From NCBI GenBank assembly GCA_947259215.1, contig CAMYLJ010000024.1, positions 49,005 through 110,355 of the forward strand: a stretch of 61,351 bases of DNA, read 5' to 3'. Origin of the DNA: an uncultured delta proteobacterium (GTDB lineage Bacteria; Myxococcota_A; UBA9160; JAFDET01). Each line of letters begins with the position of its first letter. The first letter of the stretch is position 1. A program made the translations under genes and the position numbers. Under the pieces are notes generated by a model. It made no database searches. It was not told where the DNA came from and saw only the letters and a program-made list of their open reading frames with translations. This document shows positions 54,379 to 61,351 of this stretch, piece after piece.

Positions 54379-55166
54379 GTGTCCAGGTGGTCGTCGGGCG
54401 CCGGGCCGCCCATGGCGTCGTCGTAGGCGTCGAGCACGGGCCCCACCTCGCCGAACTGCACCTTGCGTCCCTTCTCCAGCCAGAGGACGTGGGTGCAGAG
54501 GCTGCGCAGGAAGTCGCTCGAGTGCGAGACGATCGCGATCAGGCGACAGCGGGCCATCATGGCCTCGAGCCGCTCGCGGCTCTTGCGACGAAACGACGCA
54601 TCTCCGACGCTGAACACCTCGTCCAGGATCAGGATCTCCGGGTCCAGGGTCGACGCCACCGAGAAGCCGAGGCGCGCGCGCATGCCGCTCGAGTAGTGGC
54701 GCATGGGCTCGTCGATGAACTCGCCCAGCTCCGAGAACGCGATGATGTCTTCCAGCTTCTCCTCGATCTCGGCCCGCGGAATCCCCAGGTACGCTGCGTA
54801 CAGGCGCACGTTGGCGCGCCCGGACAGGTCGTGGTTCAGCCCCGTCGAGAGGCTCACGAGCTGCGAGACCTTGCCCCGCACGACGATCTCGCCCTCGTCG
54901 GGCTGCAGGATCTGGGACAGCATCAGGCAGAGCGTGCTCTTGCCCGCGCCGTTCGGCCCCACGATCCCCAGCACCTGCCCCTCCTGGAGCTCCAGGTCCA
55001 GATGGCGCAGCGCCCACAGCAGCTCGGGGCGCGAGCGCCACTGCCGGCGCAGGAGGGACTGGCGCAAGTTGACCTTGGCGCGCTTGTGCAGGTGGAAGTA
55101 CACGCCCACGTCGCGCAGCTCGATGACGGGCTCCGCGGCCCCCGCCTGCCGGGTTCGGTCGCTCAC
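54375..55166 (-). CDS. wzt: polysaccharide ABC exporter ATPase (Wzt/KpsT-like)
   Basis: 263 residues. VIELRDVGVYFHLHKR leader, Walker A GPNGAGKST, signature HYSSGMRARLGFS, Walker B ILILDEVFSVGD, and the polysaccharide-exporter feature DEPMRHYSSG. No C-terminal carbohydrate-binding domain, so it is KpsT/TagH-like rather than O9a Wzt-like. GTG at 55166 overlaps the permease stop (GTGA). It drives export of the glycan through the adjacent permease. Confidence 0.93.
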   Translation of the reverse strand: MSDRTRQAGAAEPVIELRDVGVYFHLHKRAKVNLRQSLLRRQWRSRPELLWALRHLDLELQEGQVLGIVGPNGAGKSTLCLMLSQILQPDEGEIVVRGKVSQLVSLSTGLNHDLSGRANVRLYAAYLGIPRAEIEEKLEDIIAFSELGEFIDEPMRHYSSGMRARLGFSVASTLDPEILILDEVFSVGDASFRRKSRERLEAMMARCRLIAIVSHSSDFLRSLCTHVLWLEKGRKVQFGEVGPVLDAYDDAMGGPAPDDHLDT

Positions 55167-55987
55167 AGGAACTTGATCACCCGCCGGTCGTAGCGCTGGA
55201 ACGTGCGGTAACCGAACGCGAAGATCGCGACGGAGGTGAAGGTCAGCCAAGCCCAGTGCCGGCCCTCGAGCCAGGTGCCGTAGAAGATGGCGTGGCGGTA
55301 GCCCGTGAAGAGCACCGCCAGCGGATTCAGCATGAACAGGTCCGGCAGGTAGGTGACCAGCCCGGAGCCCGCCAACGCGCCCTTGCCGAAGCGCTCCTGC
55401 ACCAGGTCGATGCCGTAGAGCGTGGGCGACAGGTAGAAGAGGATCCGCTGCGCGTGCCCCATGAAGCCCGAGAGGTCGCGCACCAGCGCACCCCAGGCCG
55501 AGACTGCCAGCGCGACGCCGGCGGCCAGCAGGATCTGCAGGGTCATGAGGGCCGGCAGCTGCGCCAGGGCCGGGGTGATCGGACGGCCCCAGATCCAGGC
55601 GGCGGACAGCAGCACCATCAGCCCGAACAGGAAGTAGCCGAAGCCCGAGAGCACCTGGGACAGCGGCAGGATCATGGTCGGAAACGGCACCGACTTGATC
55701 AGGCCCTCGCGACTGCGCAGCAGCTTGCAGGCCGAGCTCAAGGCGCCGGAGAAATGTTTGAACGGAAGCAGCGCGCACAGGATGAATACCGGATACGGCG
55801 CCCACTGCTGCCCGCGCCCGAGGATGCCAACCACGACGAACCAGTAGATCAGCATCGTGACCAGCGGATCGATCAGCCACCACACCCACCCGAGGCGGCT
55901 CTCGCTGGCCGAGCTGCGCAGCTCCGAGAGCGTGAGCTCGCGCAGCAGGTCGCGTCGCATCACGATGTTGGCGAAGCTCGACGTCAC
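55163..55987 (-). CDS. wzm: polysaccharide ABC exporter permease (Wzm/KpsM-like)
   Basis: 274 residues with six TM segments. LTLSELRSSASESRLGWVWWLIDPLVTMLIYWFVVV is the Wzm-type N-terminal amphipathic helix and TM1 (broken here by length). LPFKHFSGALSSACKLLRSREGLIKSVPFP and ILFYLSPTLYGIDLV are ABC-2 family motifs. GTG at 55987 with GGAG 9 bases upstream is preferred; ATG at 56032 is an alternative. Divergent from the glycosyltransferase at 56056. Pairs with the Wzt-like ATPase. Confidence 0.9.
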   Translation of the reverse strand: MTSSFANIVMRRDLLRELTLSELRSSASESRLGWVWWLIDPLVTMLIYWFVVVGILGRGQQWAPYPVFILCALLPFKHFSGALSSACKLLRSREGLIKSVPFPTMILPLSQVLSGFGYFLFGLMVLLSAAWIWGRPITPALAQLPALMTLQILLAAGVALAVSAWGALVRDLSGFMGHAQRILFYLSPTLYGIDLVQERFGKGALAGSGLVTYLPDLFMLNPLAVLFTGYRHAIFYGTWLEGRHWAWLTFTSVAIFAFGYRTFQRYDRRVIKFL

Positions 55988-56055
55988 GCGCGGATTCTCC
56001 GCCTCGCCCTCGGGCCTGTCAATCGCGCGCATCGCGCCGCCCGCGCGCGACGGGT

Positions 56056-57207
56056 ATGCTGGCGTGCGTGCGCGTGGCCCTGGTTCACGACTGGCTGACG
56101 GGACGCCGCGGCGGCGAGCGCGTGCTCGAGCAGCTGGCGTTGATGCATCCCGACGCCGATCTCTACACCCTGGTGCACGATCCCGGCTCGAGCTTCGAGG
56201 CGATCGAGCGCCTGCGCATCCACACCAGCGCGCTCGACCGCATCCCCGGCGCGCAGCGCCACTACCGCAAGTTCCTGCCGCTGATGCCCGCACTGATCGA
56301 GCGCTTCCGACCGGCGGGCTACGACCTGGTGATCTCGACCAGCCACGCCGTCGCCAAGGGCGTGCGACCGACCGGCGGAACGCCCCACGTCTGCGTCTGC
56401 TTCACGCCCATGCGCTACGTCTGGGACCAGGCCGACGCCTACCTGGGGCGCGGCGGCCGCCGCCTGCTGGCCGCCCCGCTGATCGCCGCCCTGCGCCGCT
56501 GGGACGTGCGCTCCAGCACGCCCGAGCGCGTGACCCGCTTCATCGCGATCTCGCGCACGGTGGCCGATCGCATCCGGCGCCACTACGGCCGCGAGTCGGA
56601 CCTGATCTACCCGGGTGTCGACGTGGAGCGGATCCGACCCTCCGGCGCGCCCGCCGAGGACTTCTACCTGCTGGTGGGCGGCTTCGTGCCCTACAAGCGG
56701 GAAGACCTGGCGATCGAAGCCTTCCGCCGGCTCGACCGCGAGCTGGTCGTGGTGGGCGACGGACCCACCCGGGCCCGGCTCGCGGCGGGCGCGCCGGCGA
56801 ACGTGCGCTTCACGGGCCGCATCGACGACGCCGAGCTGACGGACCTCTACGCGCGATGTCGCGCGCTCGTGTATCCCCAGGACGAGGACTTCGGGATCGT
56901 CGCCGTCGAGGCGCAGGCGGCGGGACGCCCGGTGGTCGCCCTGGGTCGCGGCGGCGCCAGTGAGACCGTGGTGCCCCTGGACGATCCGGCCGGTCGCGCC
57001 GCCACGGGGGTCTGGTTCTACGAACAGACCCCGGACGCGCTCGCAGCCGCCGTGCGCCAGCTCGAGAAGCAGGAGGCCGCCTTCGACCCGCTGGCGATCC
57101 GCCGCCACGCCGAAGGCTTCTCCAACGAGCGATTCCGGCGCGAAATGCGCGAGGCCATCGCGGAGACCCTGCGGTCCGCTTCCCCCCATGCCGATCGGCG
57201 CGCCTAG
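56056..57207 (+). CDS. glycosyltransferase (WbaZ/WcaI-like mannosyltransferase family)
   Basis: 383 residues. N-domain VRVALVHDWLTGRRGGERVLEQLALMHP, then STSHAVAKGVRP, CFTPMRYVWDQADAYL and AISRTVADRIRRHYG. C-domain VYPGVDVERIRP-like, LLVGGFVPYKREDLAIEAF, VYPQDEDFGIVAVEAQAAGRPVVALGRGGASETV. ATG at 56056, or GTG at 56068. It is the only plus-strand gene of the locus. Its stop shares CTAG (57204-57207) with the convergent aminotransferase stop. Confidence 0.88.
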   Translation: MLACVRVALVHDWLTGRRGGERVLEQLALMHPDADLYTLVHDPGSSFEAIERLRIHTSALDRIPGAQRHYRKFLPLMPALIERFRPAGYDLVISTSHAVAKGVRPTGGTPHVCVCFTPMRYVWDQADAYLGRGGRRLLAAPLIAALRRWDVRSSTPERVTRFIAISRTVADRIRRHYGRESDLIYPGVDVERIRPSGAPAEDFYLLVGGFVPYKREDLAIEAFRRLDRELVVVGDGPTRARLAAGAPANVRFTGRIDDAELTDLYARCRALVYPQDEDFGIVAVEAQAAGRPVVALGRGGASETVVPLDDPAGRAATGVWFYEQTPDALAAAVRQLEKQEAAFDPLAIRRHAEGFSNERFRREMREAIAETLRSASPHADRRA

Positions 57208-58325
57208 CGCCCGGCGCCCCGGCGCACGGCGTCGGCCACCCGGTCCAGGTCCGCCGCGGACAGCCGCGGGTGGATGGGCAGGCAGAGCACCTCGCGACAG
57301 GCCCGCTCCGCCTCGGGGCAGGTGCCCTCGGGAAGCCGCTCCGAGCCCAGCGCCGGCTGGCGGTAGATGGGCTGGGGATAGAAGTGACGCCACTCGACCT
57401 CGGCGGCGTCGAGCTCCTTCACCACCGCCGCGCGCAGGGGCTCCGGCCTGCAGCGCACGGCGTACTGGTTCCAGACCAGCCCCTCGTCCTCGCCGGCCGC
57501 CGGGAGCTCGAGCCCCGGCAGATCCGCCAGTCGCTCCGCGTAGCCGCGCGCCAGCTCGCTACGCGCCCGCGTCCACGACTCCAGGTAGGGAAGCTTGGCG
57601 CGCAGCACGGCGGCCTGCAGGGCGTCGAGGCGCGAGTTGGTCCCGATCTGCTCGTGGTGGTCGCGCTGGCGCGACCCGTGGCTGCGCAGCAACCGCAGCG
57701 CCTCCGCGACCTCGGGATCTTCGGTCGTGACTGCCCCGGCGTCGCCCGCCGCCGCCAGGTTCTTGCTCGGGTAGAAGCTGAAGCAGCCCGCCGCGCCCCA
57801 GGCGCCGGCGGCGCGACCGGCCCGCCGGGCGTCGATGGACTGGGCCGCGTCCTCCACCACCGGCACGCCCGCGGCATCGCCCAGCGCGCACAGCGGGGCC
57901 ATGTCGGCGCAGCGCCCGAAGAGGTGGACGGGCAGCAGGGCCGAGGTGCGGGCAGTGACGGCGCGCTCGGCGGACTCCGGGTCGAGGTTGAAGCCGTCGG
58001 GCTCGATGTCGGCGTAGACCGCCCGGGCGCCGACGATGTGGATCGCCTCCACCGTCGCGAAGTAGCTGAAGGGCGAGGTCACGACCTCGCTTCCGGGGCC
58101 GACCCCCACGGCCCGCAGCGCCAGCACCAGCGCGTCGGTGCCCGACGCGACGCCCACCGCGAAGCGGACGCCCACGCGCTCCGCCAGCTCGCGCTCGAAG
58201 GCCTGCGTCTCGGGACCCAGGACGTAGGCGCCCGAACGAAGCACCCGCAGCACCGCCTCCTCGAGGGCGGGACCGATCTCCGCGTACTCGCCGGCCAGGT
58301 CGACGCACGGGACGCGGCGGGCCAT
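57204..58325 (-). CDS. DegT/DnrJ/EryC1/StrS aminotransferase
   Basis: 373-residue PLP sugar aminotransferase. VPCVDLAGEYAEIGP leader, GVASGTDALVLALRAVGVGPGSEVVTSPF, VVEDAAQSIDARR, SFYPSKNLAAAGDAG (PLP Lys), HGSRQRDHHEQIGTNSRLDALQAAVL. It adds an amino group to a nucleotide keto-sugar, giving an amino-deoxy-sugar for the glycan. ATG at 58325 overlaps the stop of the glycosyl-1-phosphate transferase (TGATG), so coupled. Confidence 0.93.
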   Translation of the reverse strand: MARRVPCVDLAGEYAEIGPALEEAVLRVLRSGAYVLGPETQAFERELAERVGVRFAVGVASGTDALVLALRAVGVGPGSEVVTSPFSYFATVEAIHIVGARAVYADIEPDGFNLDPESAERAVTARTSALLPVHLFGRCADMAPLCALGDAAGVPVVEDAAQSIDARRAGRAAGAWGAAGCFSFYPSKNLAAAGDAGAVTTEDPEVAEALRLLRSHGSRQRDHHEQIGTNSRLDALQAAVLRAKLPYLESWTRARSELARGYAERLADLPGLELPAAGEDEGLVWNQYAVRCRPEPLRAAVVKELDAAEVEWRHFYPQPIYRQPALGSERLPEGTCPEAERACREVLCLPIHPRLSAADLDRVADAVRRGAGR

Positions 58326-59725
58326 CAGTAGGCGTTCCCGTGCACGAAGCCGCGCCACAGCGTCATCAGGATGATGCGCACGTCGAGACCCAGGGACCAG
58401 TTCTGGATGTAGTAGATGTCGTGCTCGATGCGCTCGTGGAGCGAGGTGTTGCCGCGCCAGCCGTGCACCTGCGCCCAGCCGGTGCAGCCGGCCTTGACCT
58501 TGTGGCGCAGCATGTAGCCCGGCACGTCGCGCCGGAAGCGCTCGATGAACACGGGCCGCTCCGGCCGCGGCCCCACCAGGCTCATGTCTCCACGCATCAC
58601 GTTCCAGAGCTGGGGCAGCTCGTCCAGGCTGGTCGAGCGCAGGAAGGCACCCAGGCGCGTGCGCCGGGGATCCTTCGCCTGCGTCCAGACGGGACCCGAA
58701 TCGCTCTCGGCGTCCCGCCGCATGGTGCGGAACTTCAGCATGTCGAAGACGCGGCCGTCGAGGCCCATGCGCTGCTGCTTGAAGAGCACCGGGCTGCCCG
58801 ACGTAACCCGGATCGCCAGGGCGATCAGGGCCAACAGCGGCGCCGTGGCCACCAGCACCGTCGACGTCACCGCCACGTCGAAGACCCGCTTCTGGACCGC
58901 GGACCAGCCGACCAGCGGCGTGTCGCGCAGGTTGATGGTCGGCAGTCCGTCCAGGTCCTCGACGGAGCTGCGCAGGGTCATCACGTGCAGGAGATCCGGA
59001 ACCATGCGCAGGCTCACGACCTCGTCCTCGAGCTCCGCCAGGATCTTCTCCAGGTGGTGGCCCTCGTCGCGCGGCAACGCCAGCACCACCTGGTCCAGCT
59101 GGCGCTGGGCCAGCAGCTGCTTCAAGGCGCCGTACTCGCCGAGCACCGGCACGCCCGCCACCCGCTTCCCCACCCGCGAGGCATCGCCCGCCAGGGCTCC
59201 CGCCACGCGCAGGCCCGCCTCCGGGTGGCCGTGGAGACGCGCGATCACCTCTTCGGCCAGGTCTCCCGTGCCCACCACGAGCACGTAGCGAAGGTTGTAC
59301 CCCTTGCGCCGCAGGCGGCGCAGGGTCGAACGCAGGACGCTGCGGAAGCCGATGGTGCCCGCGACCGAGAGCAGTGAGAAGATGCCGATCACGAGCCGCG
59401 AGTAGAAGTAGCCGCGCACGAAGAAGCTCGCCGCCACCAGCACGACCACGCCCATGGCCGTGGCGCCGACGACGGCCCCGGCTTCGCGCAGCGGCGAGCC
59501 CGTGCGCTGGGGCTCGTAGAGCCCGCGGGCCCGGAAGAGCGAGAACCACACCGGCAGGATCACCGGCAGCACCACCAGATAGGCGTTGAAGGGCGGAATC
59601 CCCCGCGGCGCCTCGATCCCGGTGTGGAAGCGCAGCCAGTACGCCCCGAGCCACGCCGCGGACACGATCAGGAGGTCCGCCACCAGCAGCAGCGTGCGGA
59701 ACACTTCGCTGTAGCGGTGAAGCAT
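58325..59725 (-). CDS. undecaprenyl-phosphate sugar-1-phosphate transferase (WbaP/WcaJ-like)
   Basis: 466 residues. Five TM segments: four in the N-terminal region (about 10-110) and one near residue 285 before the catalytic domain. A Rossmann-like cytoplasmic domain (VLVVGTGDLAEEVI) lies between. The catalytic C-terminus has FKQQRMGLDGRVFDMLKFRTM, STSLDELPQLWNVMRGDMSLVGPRPE and VKAGCTGWAQVHGWRGNTS. This is the polyisoprenyl-phosphate hexose-1-phosphate transferase family that initiates repeat-unit synthesis. It overlaps the stop of the upstream GT39-type gene (ATGA). Confidence 0.94.
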   Translation of the reverse strand: MLHRYSEVFRTLLLVADLLIVSAAWLGAYWLRFHTGIEAPRGIPPFNAYLVVLPVILPVWFSLFRARGLYEPQRTGSPLREAGAVVGATAMGVVVLVAASFFVRGYFYSRLVIGIFSLLSVAGTIGFRSVLRSTLRRLRRKGYNLRYVLVVGTGDLAEEVIARLHGHPEAGLRVAGALAGDASRVGKRVAGVPVLGEYGALKQLLAQRQLDQVVLALPRDEGHHLEKILAELEDEVVSLRMVPDLLHVMTLRSSVEDLDGLPTINLRDTPLVGWSAVQKRVFDVAVTSTVLVATAPLLALIALAIRVTSGSPVLFKQQRMGLDGRVFDMLKFRTMRRDAESDSGPVWTQAKDPRRTRLGAFLRSTSLDELPQLWNVMRGDMSLVGPRPERPVFIERFRRDVPGYMLRHKVKAGCTGWAQVHGWRGNTSLHERIEHDIYYIQNWSLGLDVRIILMTLWRGFVHGNAY

Positions 59726-61350
59726 CAGTCCCCCTCCGATGCGCCCAGATCGTAGACCAGCGCGATGGTCCCGTTGGCCTCCACCCGGTGGATCACGCGA
59801 TCGCCGAGCTCGCTCGGATCGGCCAGCTGGGGGTGCCGATCCAGATCGCCCTCGTCCGCGATCACGAACCGCACTCCGTTGGAGCGCAGCAACTCACCCA
59901 CCCGGACCCGATCCGGGACCTTGCGCAGCGGAAACCACGGCGCGCCCGCATAGTAGGCCACGCGGAGCCGGTCCGCGGCCACGGGCCCCGCGGGGCTCAT
60001 GGTCCGTCGAAGCCACTCCGCGGCCTCGCGTTCGGCGACGCCCGCGGGGCTGATGGGCCGCATCTGCTTGCCCAGCGCCAGGGCCACCAGCAGCGCCAGC
60101 CCCAGGGCCGCCGCCGTGCCGGCCTGGACCGGTCCGGCGTTCGAGCGCAGGCGGGCGAACGCGGCCGCGATCCCCCGACCCACCACCGGCACCCCCAGCG
60201 CCGCATAACCCAGGAGGAGGGATGCCGGGGGCAGGACGTGACGCCGGCTGATGTAGCCGTGGGTCGCGGTCAGGGCGAGGAGCGCCGCCGCGTAGACGCC
60301 CAGCACCCCGAGCACGAAGACCCCGCGCAGGCCCGGTCGCAGACCCGCGGCGACGATGCCCACCAGCATGAAGACGAGGACCTCGGGTCTCAGCGCGGAC
60401 GCCGCCGAGTCGAGCACCCGCACCACCGTGCCCCACGCGTAGGAGAGCCGGGACGGCGCCCGGGTCTCGGCCTCGGCGCTGCGGCGCCGGCGCTCCTTGC
60501 GGATCTGGCGGTCCACCGGCGCGGTGAACTCCACCTGGGCGCCCGGCTTGAGGTTCTCGTCCCGCGGCCCGAACATGCCGGGGTCGCGCGTTCCGACCAG
60601 CGCCGTCAGCGATTTCTTCTGGGTCAGGGTCCAGACCCCGGAGTCGCGGTGGAGGGCCAGCACGTAGGGCGCCACCAGCAGCAGGCTGCCCGCGGTGAGC
60701 GCTGCCCCCCATCCGAGCCCGCGCAGCGGCGACCAGCGGCGAGTCAGCACCATCCCCACCCCGACGAGCCCCGCCACGCCGACGACCCCCAGTCCCTCGG
60801 GCCGGGTCAGGTAGGCCAGGCCGCCGGCGACGCCACCCAGGGCCGCACGCCCGGCCGACCCGCGCACGAGCCCGGACCAGAGCAGCGCCACCGCGCCGAG
60901 CAGGAGCGCGTGATAGAGCCCGTCGCTCTGCACGTCGGACGAGAACTCGACGGTGATCGGATGCACCGCCAACAGCGTCGCGCCGATCCAGCCGGTCTCG
61001 GGGCCGAACGCACTGCGCACGAAGAAGTAGAAGGCGACCACGCCACCTGCCCCCGCGACGATCGAGACCGCGGCCGCGGCGTTCTCCCAGTGGGCGGGCT
61101 GCGGCTCGGCCGGCCCGAAGAGCGTCATGGCGCTGGCGGTCGCGAGGGCGTAGAGCGGGTGATAGATGTCGCCGATGCCGGCGGTCCAGTCGCCCCGGAA
61201 GAAGCTCTCCGCCTGGGCCAGGAAGCGCGGCCCGTCGTTGAACATGGCGGGCGTGCGCTCCCAATGGAGCCAGCGCAGCCCGACAGCGAGCAGGGTCAGC
61301 AGCGCCAGGACGCTCCACTCGCGCCGCGCCAGCGGCGGCCGCGCGGCCGC
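59725..61350 (-). CDS. GT39-type membrane glycosyltransferase (5' end outside window)
   Basis: At least 541 residues in frame with no stop to the window edge; no start codon is visible in the added upstream codons, so the gene begins beyond 61351. N-terminal TM (WSVLALLTLLAVGLRWLHWE) is followed by MFNDGPRFLAQAESFF, the acidic first loop of ArnT/PMT-type enzymes. About 10 hydrophobic helices follow. A soluble ~100-residue C-terminal tail ends in VRFVIADEGDLDRH. Uses polyprenyl-linked sugar donors. First in the coupled series GT39, WbaP-like, DegT-like. Confidence 0.85.
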   Translation of the reverse strand, partial: AAARPPLARREWSVLALLTLLAVGLRWLHWERTPAMFNDGPRFLAQAESFFRGDWTAGIGDIYHPLYALATASAMTLFGPAEPQPAHWENAAAAVSIVAGAGGVVAFYFFVRSAFGPETGWIGATLLAVHPITVEFSSDVQSDGLYHALLLGAVALLWSGLVRGSAGRAALGGVAGGLAYLTRPEGLGVVGVAGLVGVGMVLTRRWSPLRGLGWGAALTAGSLLLVAPYVLALHRDSGVWTLTQKKSLTALVGTRDPGMFGPRDENLKPGAQVEFTAPVDRQIRKERRRRSAEAETRAPSRLSYAWGTVVRVLDSAASALRPEVLVFMLVGIVAAGLRPGLRGVFVLGVLGVYAAALLALTATHGYISRRHVLPPASLLLGYAALGVPVVGRGIAAAFARLRSNAGPVQAGTAAALGLALLVALALGKQMRPISPAGVAEREAAEWLRRTMSPAGPVAADRLRVAYYAGAPWFPLRKVPDRVRVGELLRSNGVRFVIADEGDLDRHPQLADPSELGDRVIHRVEANGTIALVYDLGASEGD

Positions 61351-61351
61351 C

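Overview
The window is very GC-rich (roughly 70 %) and gene-dense. It uses many GTG starts and many 1-8 base start/stop overlaps. The gene mix is an MglA-like small GTPase, PilZ and GGDEF/EAL proteins, NtrC-type regulators, a FliA/WhiG-type sigma factor, GspG-like pseudopilin, Wzm/Wzt polysaccharide export and AmgK/MurU/AnmK wall recycling. This suggests a deltaproteobacterium-like organism (Myxococcota or a related phylum). That placement is an inference from gene content, not from a marker-gene tree.

Layout. 1-3.6 kb: peptidoglycan-sugar recycling (AmgK-like kinase, MurU-like nucleotidyltransferase, a metallo-beta-lactamase-fold hydrolase and, convergent, AnmK). 3.7-8.1 kb: a glycan module of two paralogous family-4 glycosyltransferases and two methyltransferases behind a good sigma-70-type promoter. 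8.1-9.8 kb: a PilZ protein and an unusual membrane/coiled-coil protein whose C-terminus resembles a RelE/HigB-type fold. 9.8-19 kb: a signalling block with a response regulator, a hybrid-like histidine kinase, two divergent NtrC-family activators, a FliA/WhiG-type sigma factor behind a near-consensus sigma-54 promoter, a PP2C phosphatase, and a receiver protein with a long acidic Pro/Ala linker.

19-28.5 kb: nadC-birA-coaX and an EF-G paralog, mostly translationally coupled. These are followed by an ARM/HEAT-like protein, an MglA-like GTPase and a multi-GAF protein with a degenerate GGDEF domain, which is the best candidate here for an uncharacterised signalling system. 28.5-35.9 kb (minus strand): alanine dehydrogenase, ATP sulfurylase, a TolB-like lipoprotein, a JAMM metallopeptidase, a large GGDEF-EAL protein and a GspG-like pseudopilin. 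36-42 kb: a small unknown protein, a class V aminotransferase, an Uup-type ABC-F ATPase, RNase R and a small exported protein.

42.3-48.8 kb: tRNA-Leu(CAG), then a sulfate-centred cluster (type I sulfatase, glycosyltransferase, arylsulfotransferase-like lipoprotein, 2-oxoglutarate/Fe(II) oxygenase, PAPS sulfotransferase), CopD-like protein and a cytochrome c lipoprotein. 48.9-51.2 kb: Lon. 51.6-61.35 kb: a surface polysaccharide locus with glycosyltransferases, Wzm/Wzt ABC exporter, DegT-type aminotransferase, WbaP/WcaJ-type initiating transferase and a GT39-type membrane glycosyltransferase cut by the window edge.

No insertion sequence, CRISPR array, rRNA or prophage gene was seen. Several long-armed inverted repeats sit between genes and are listed separately.
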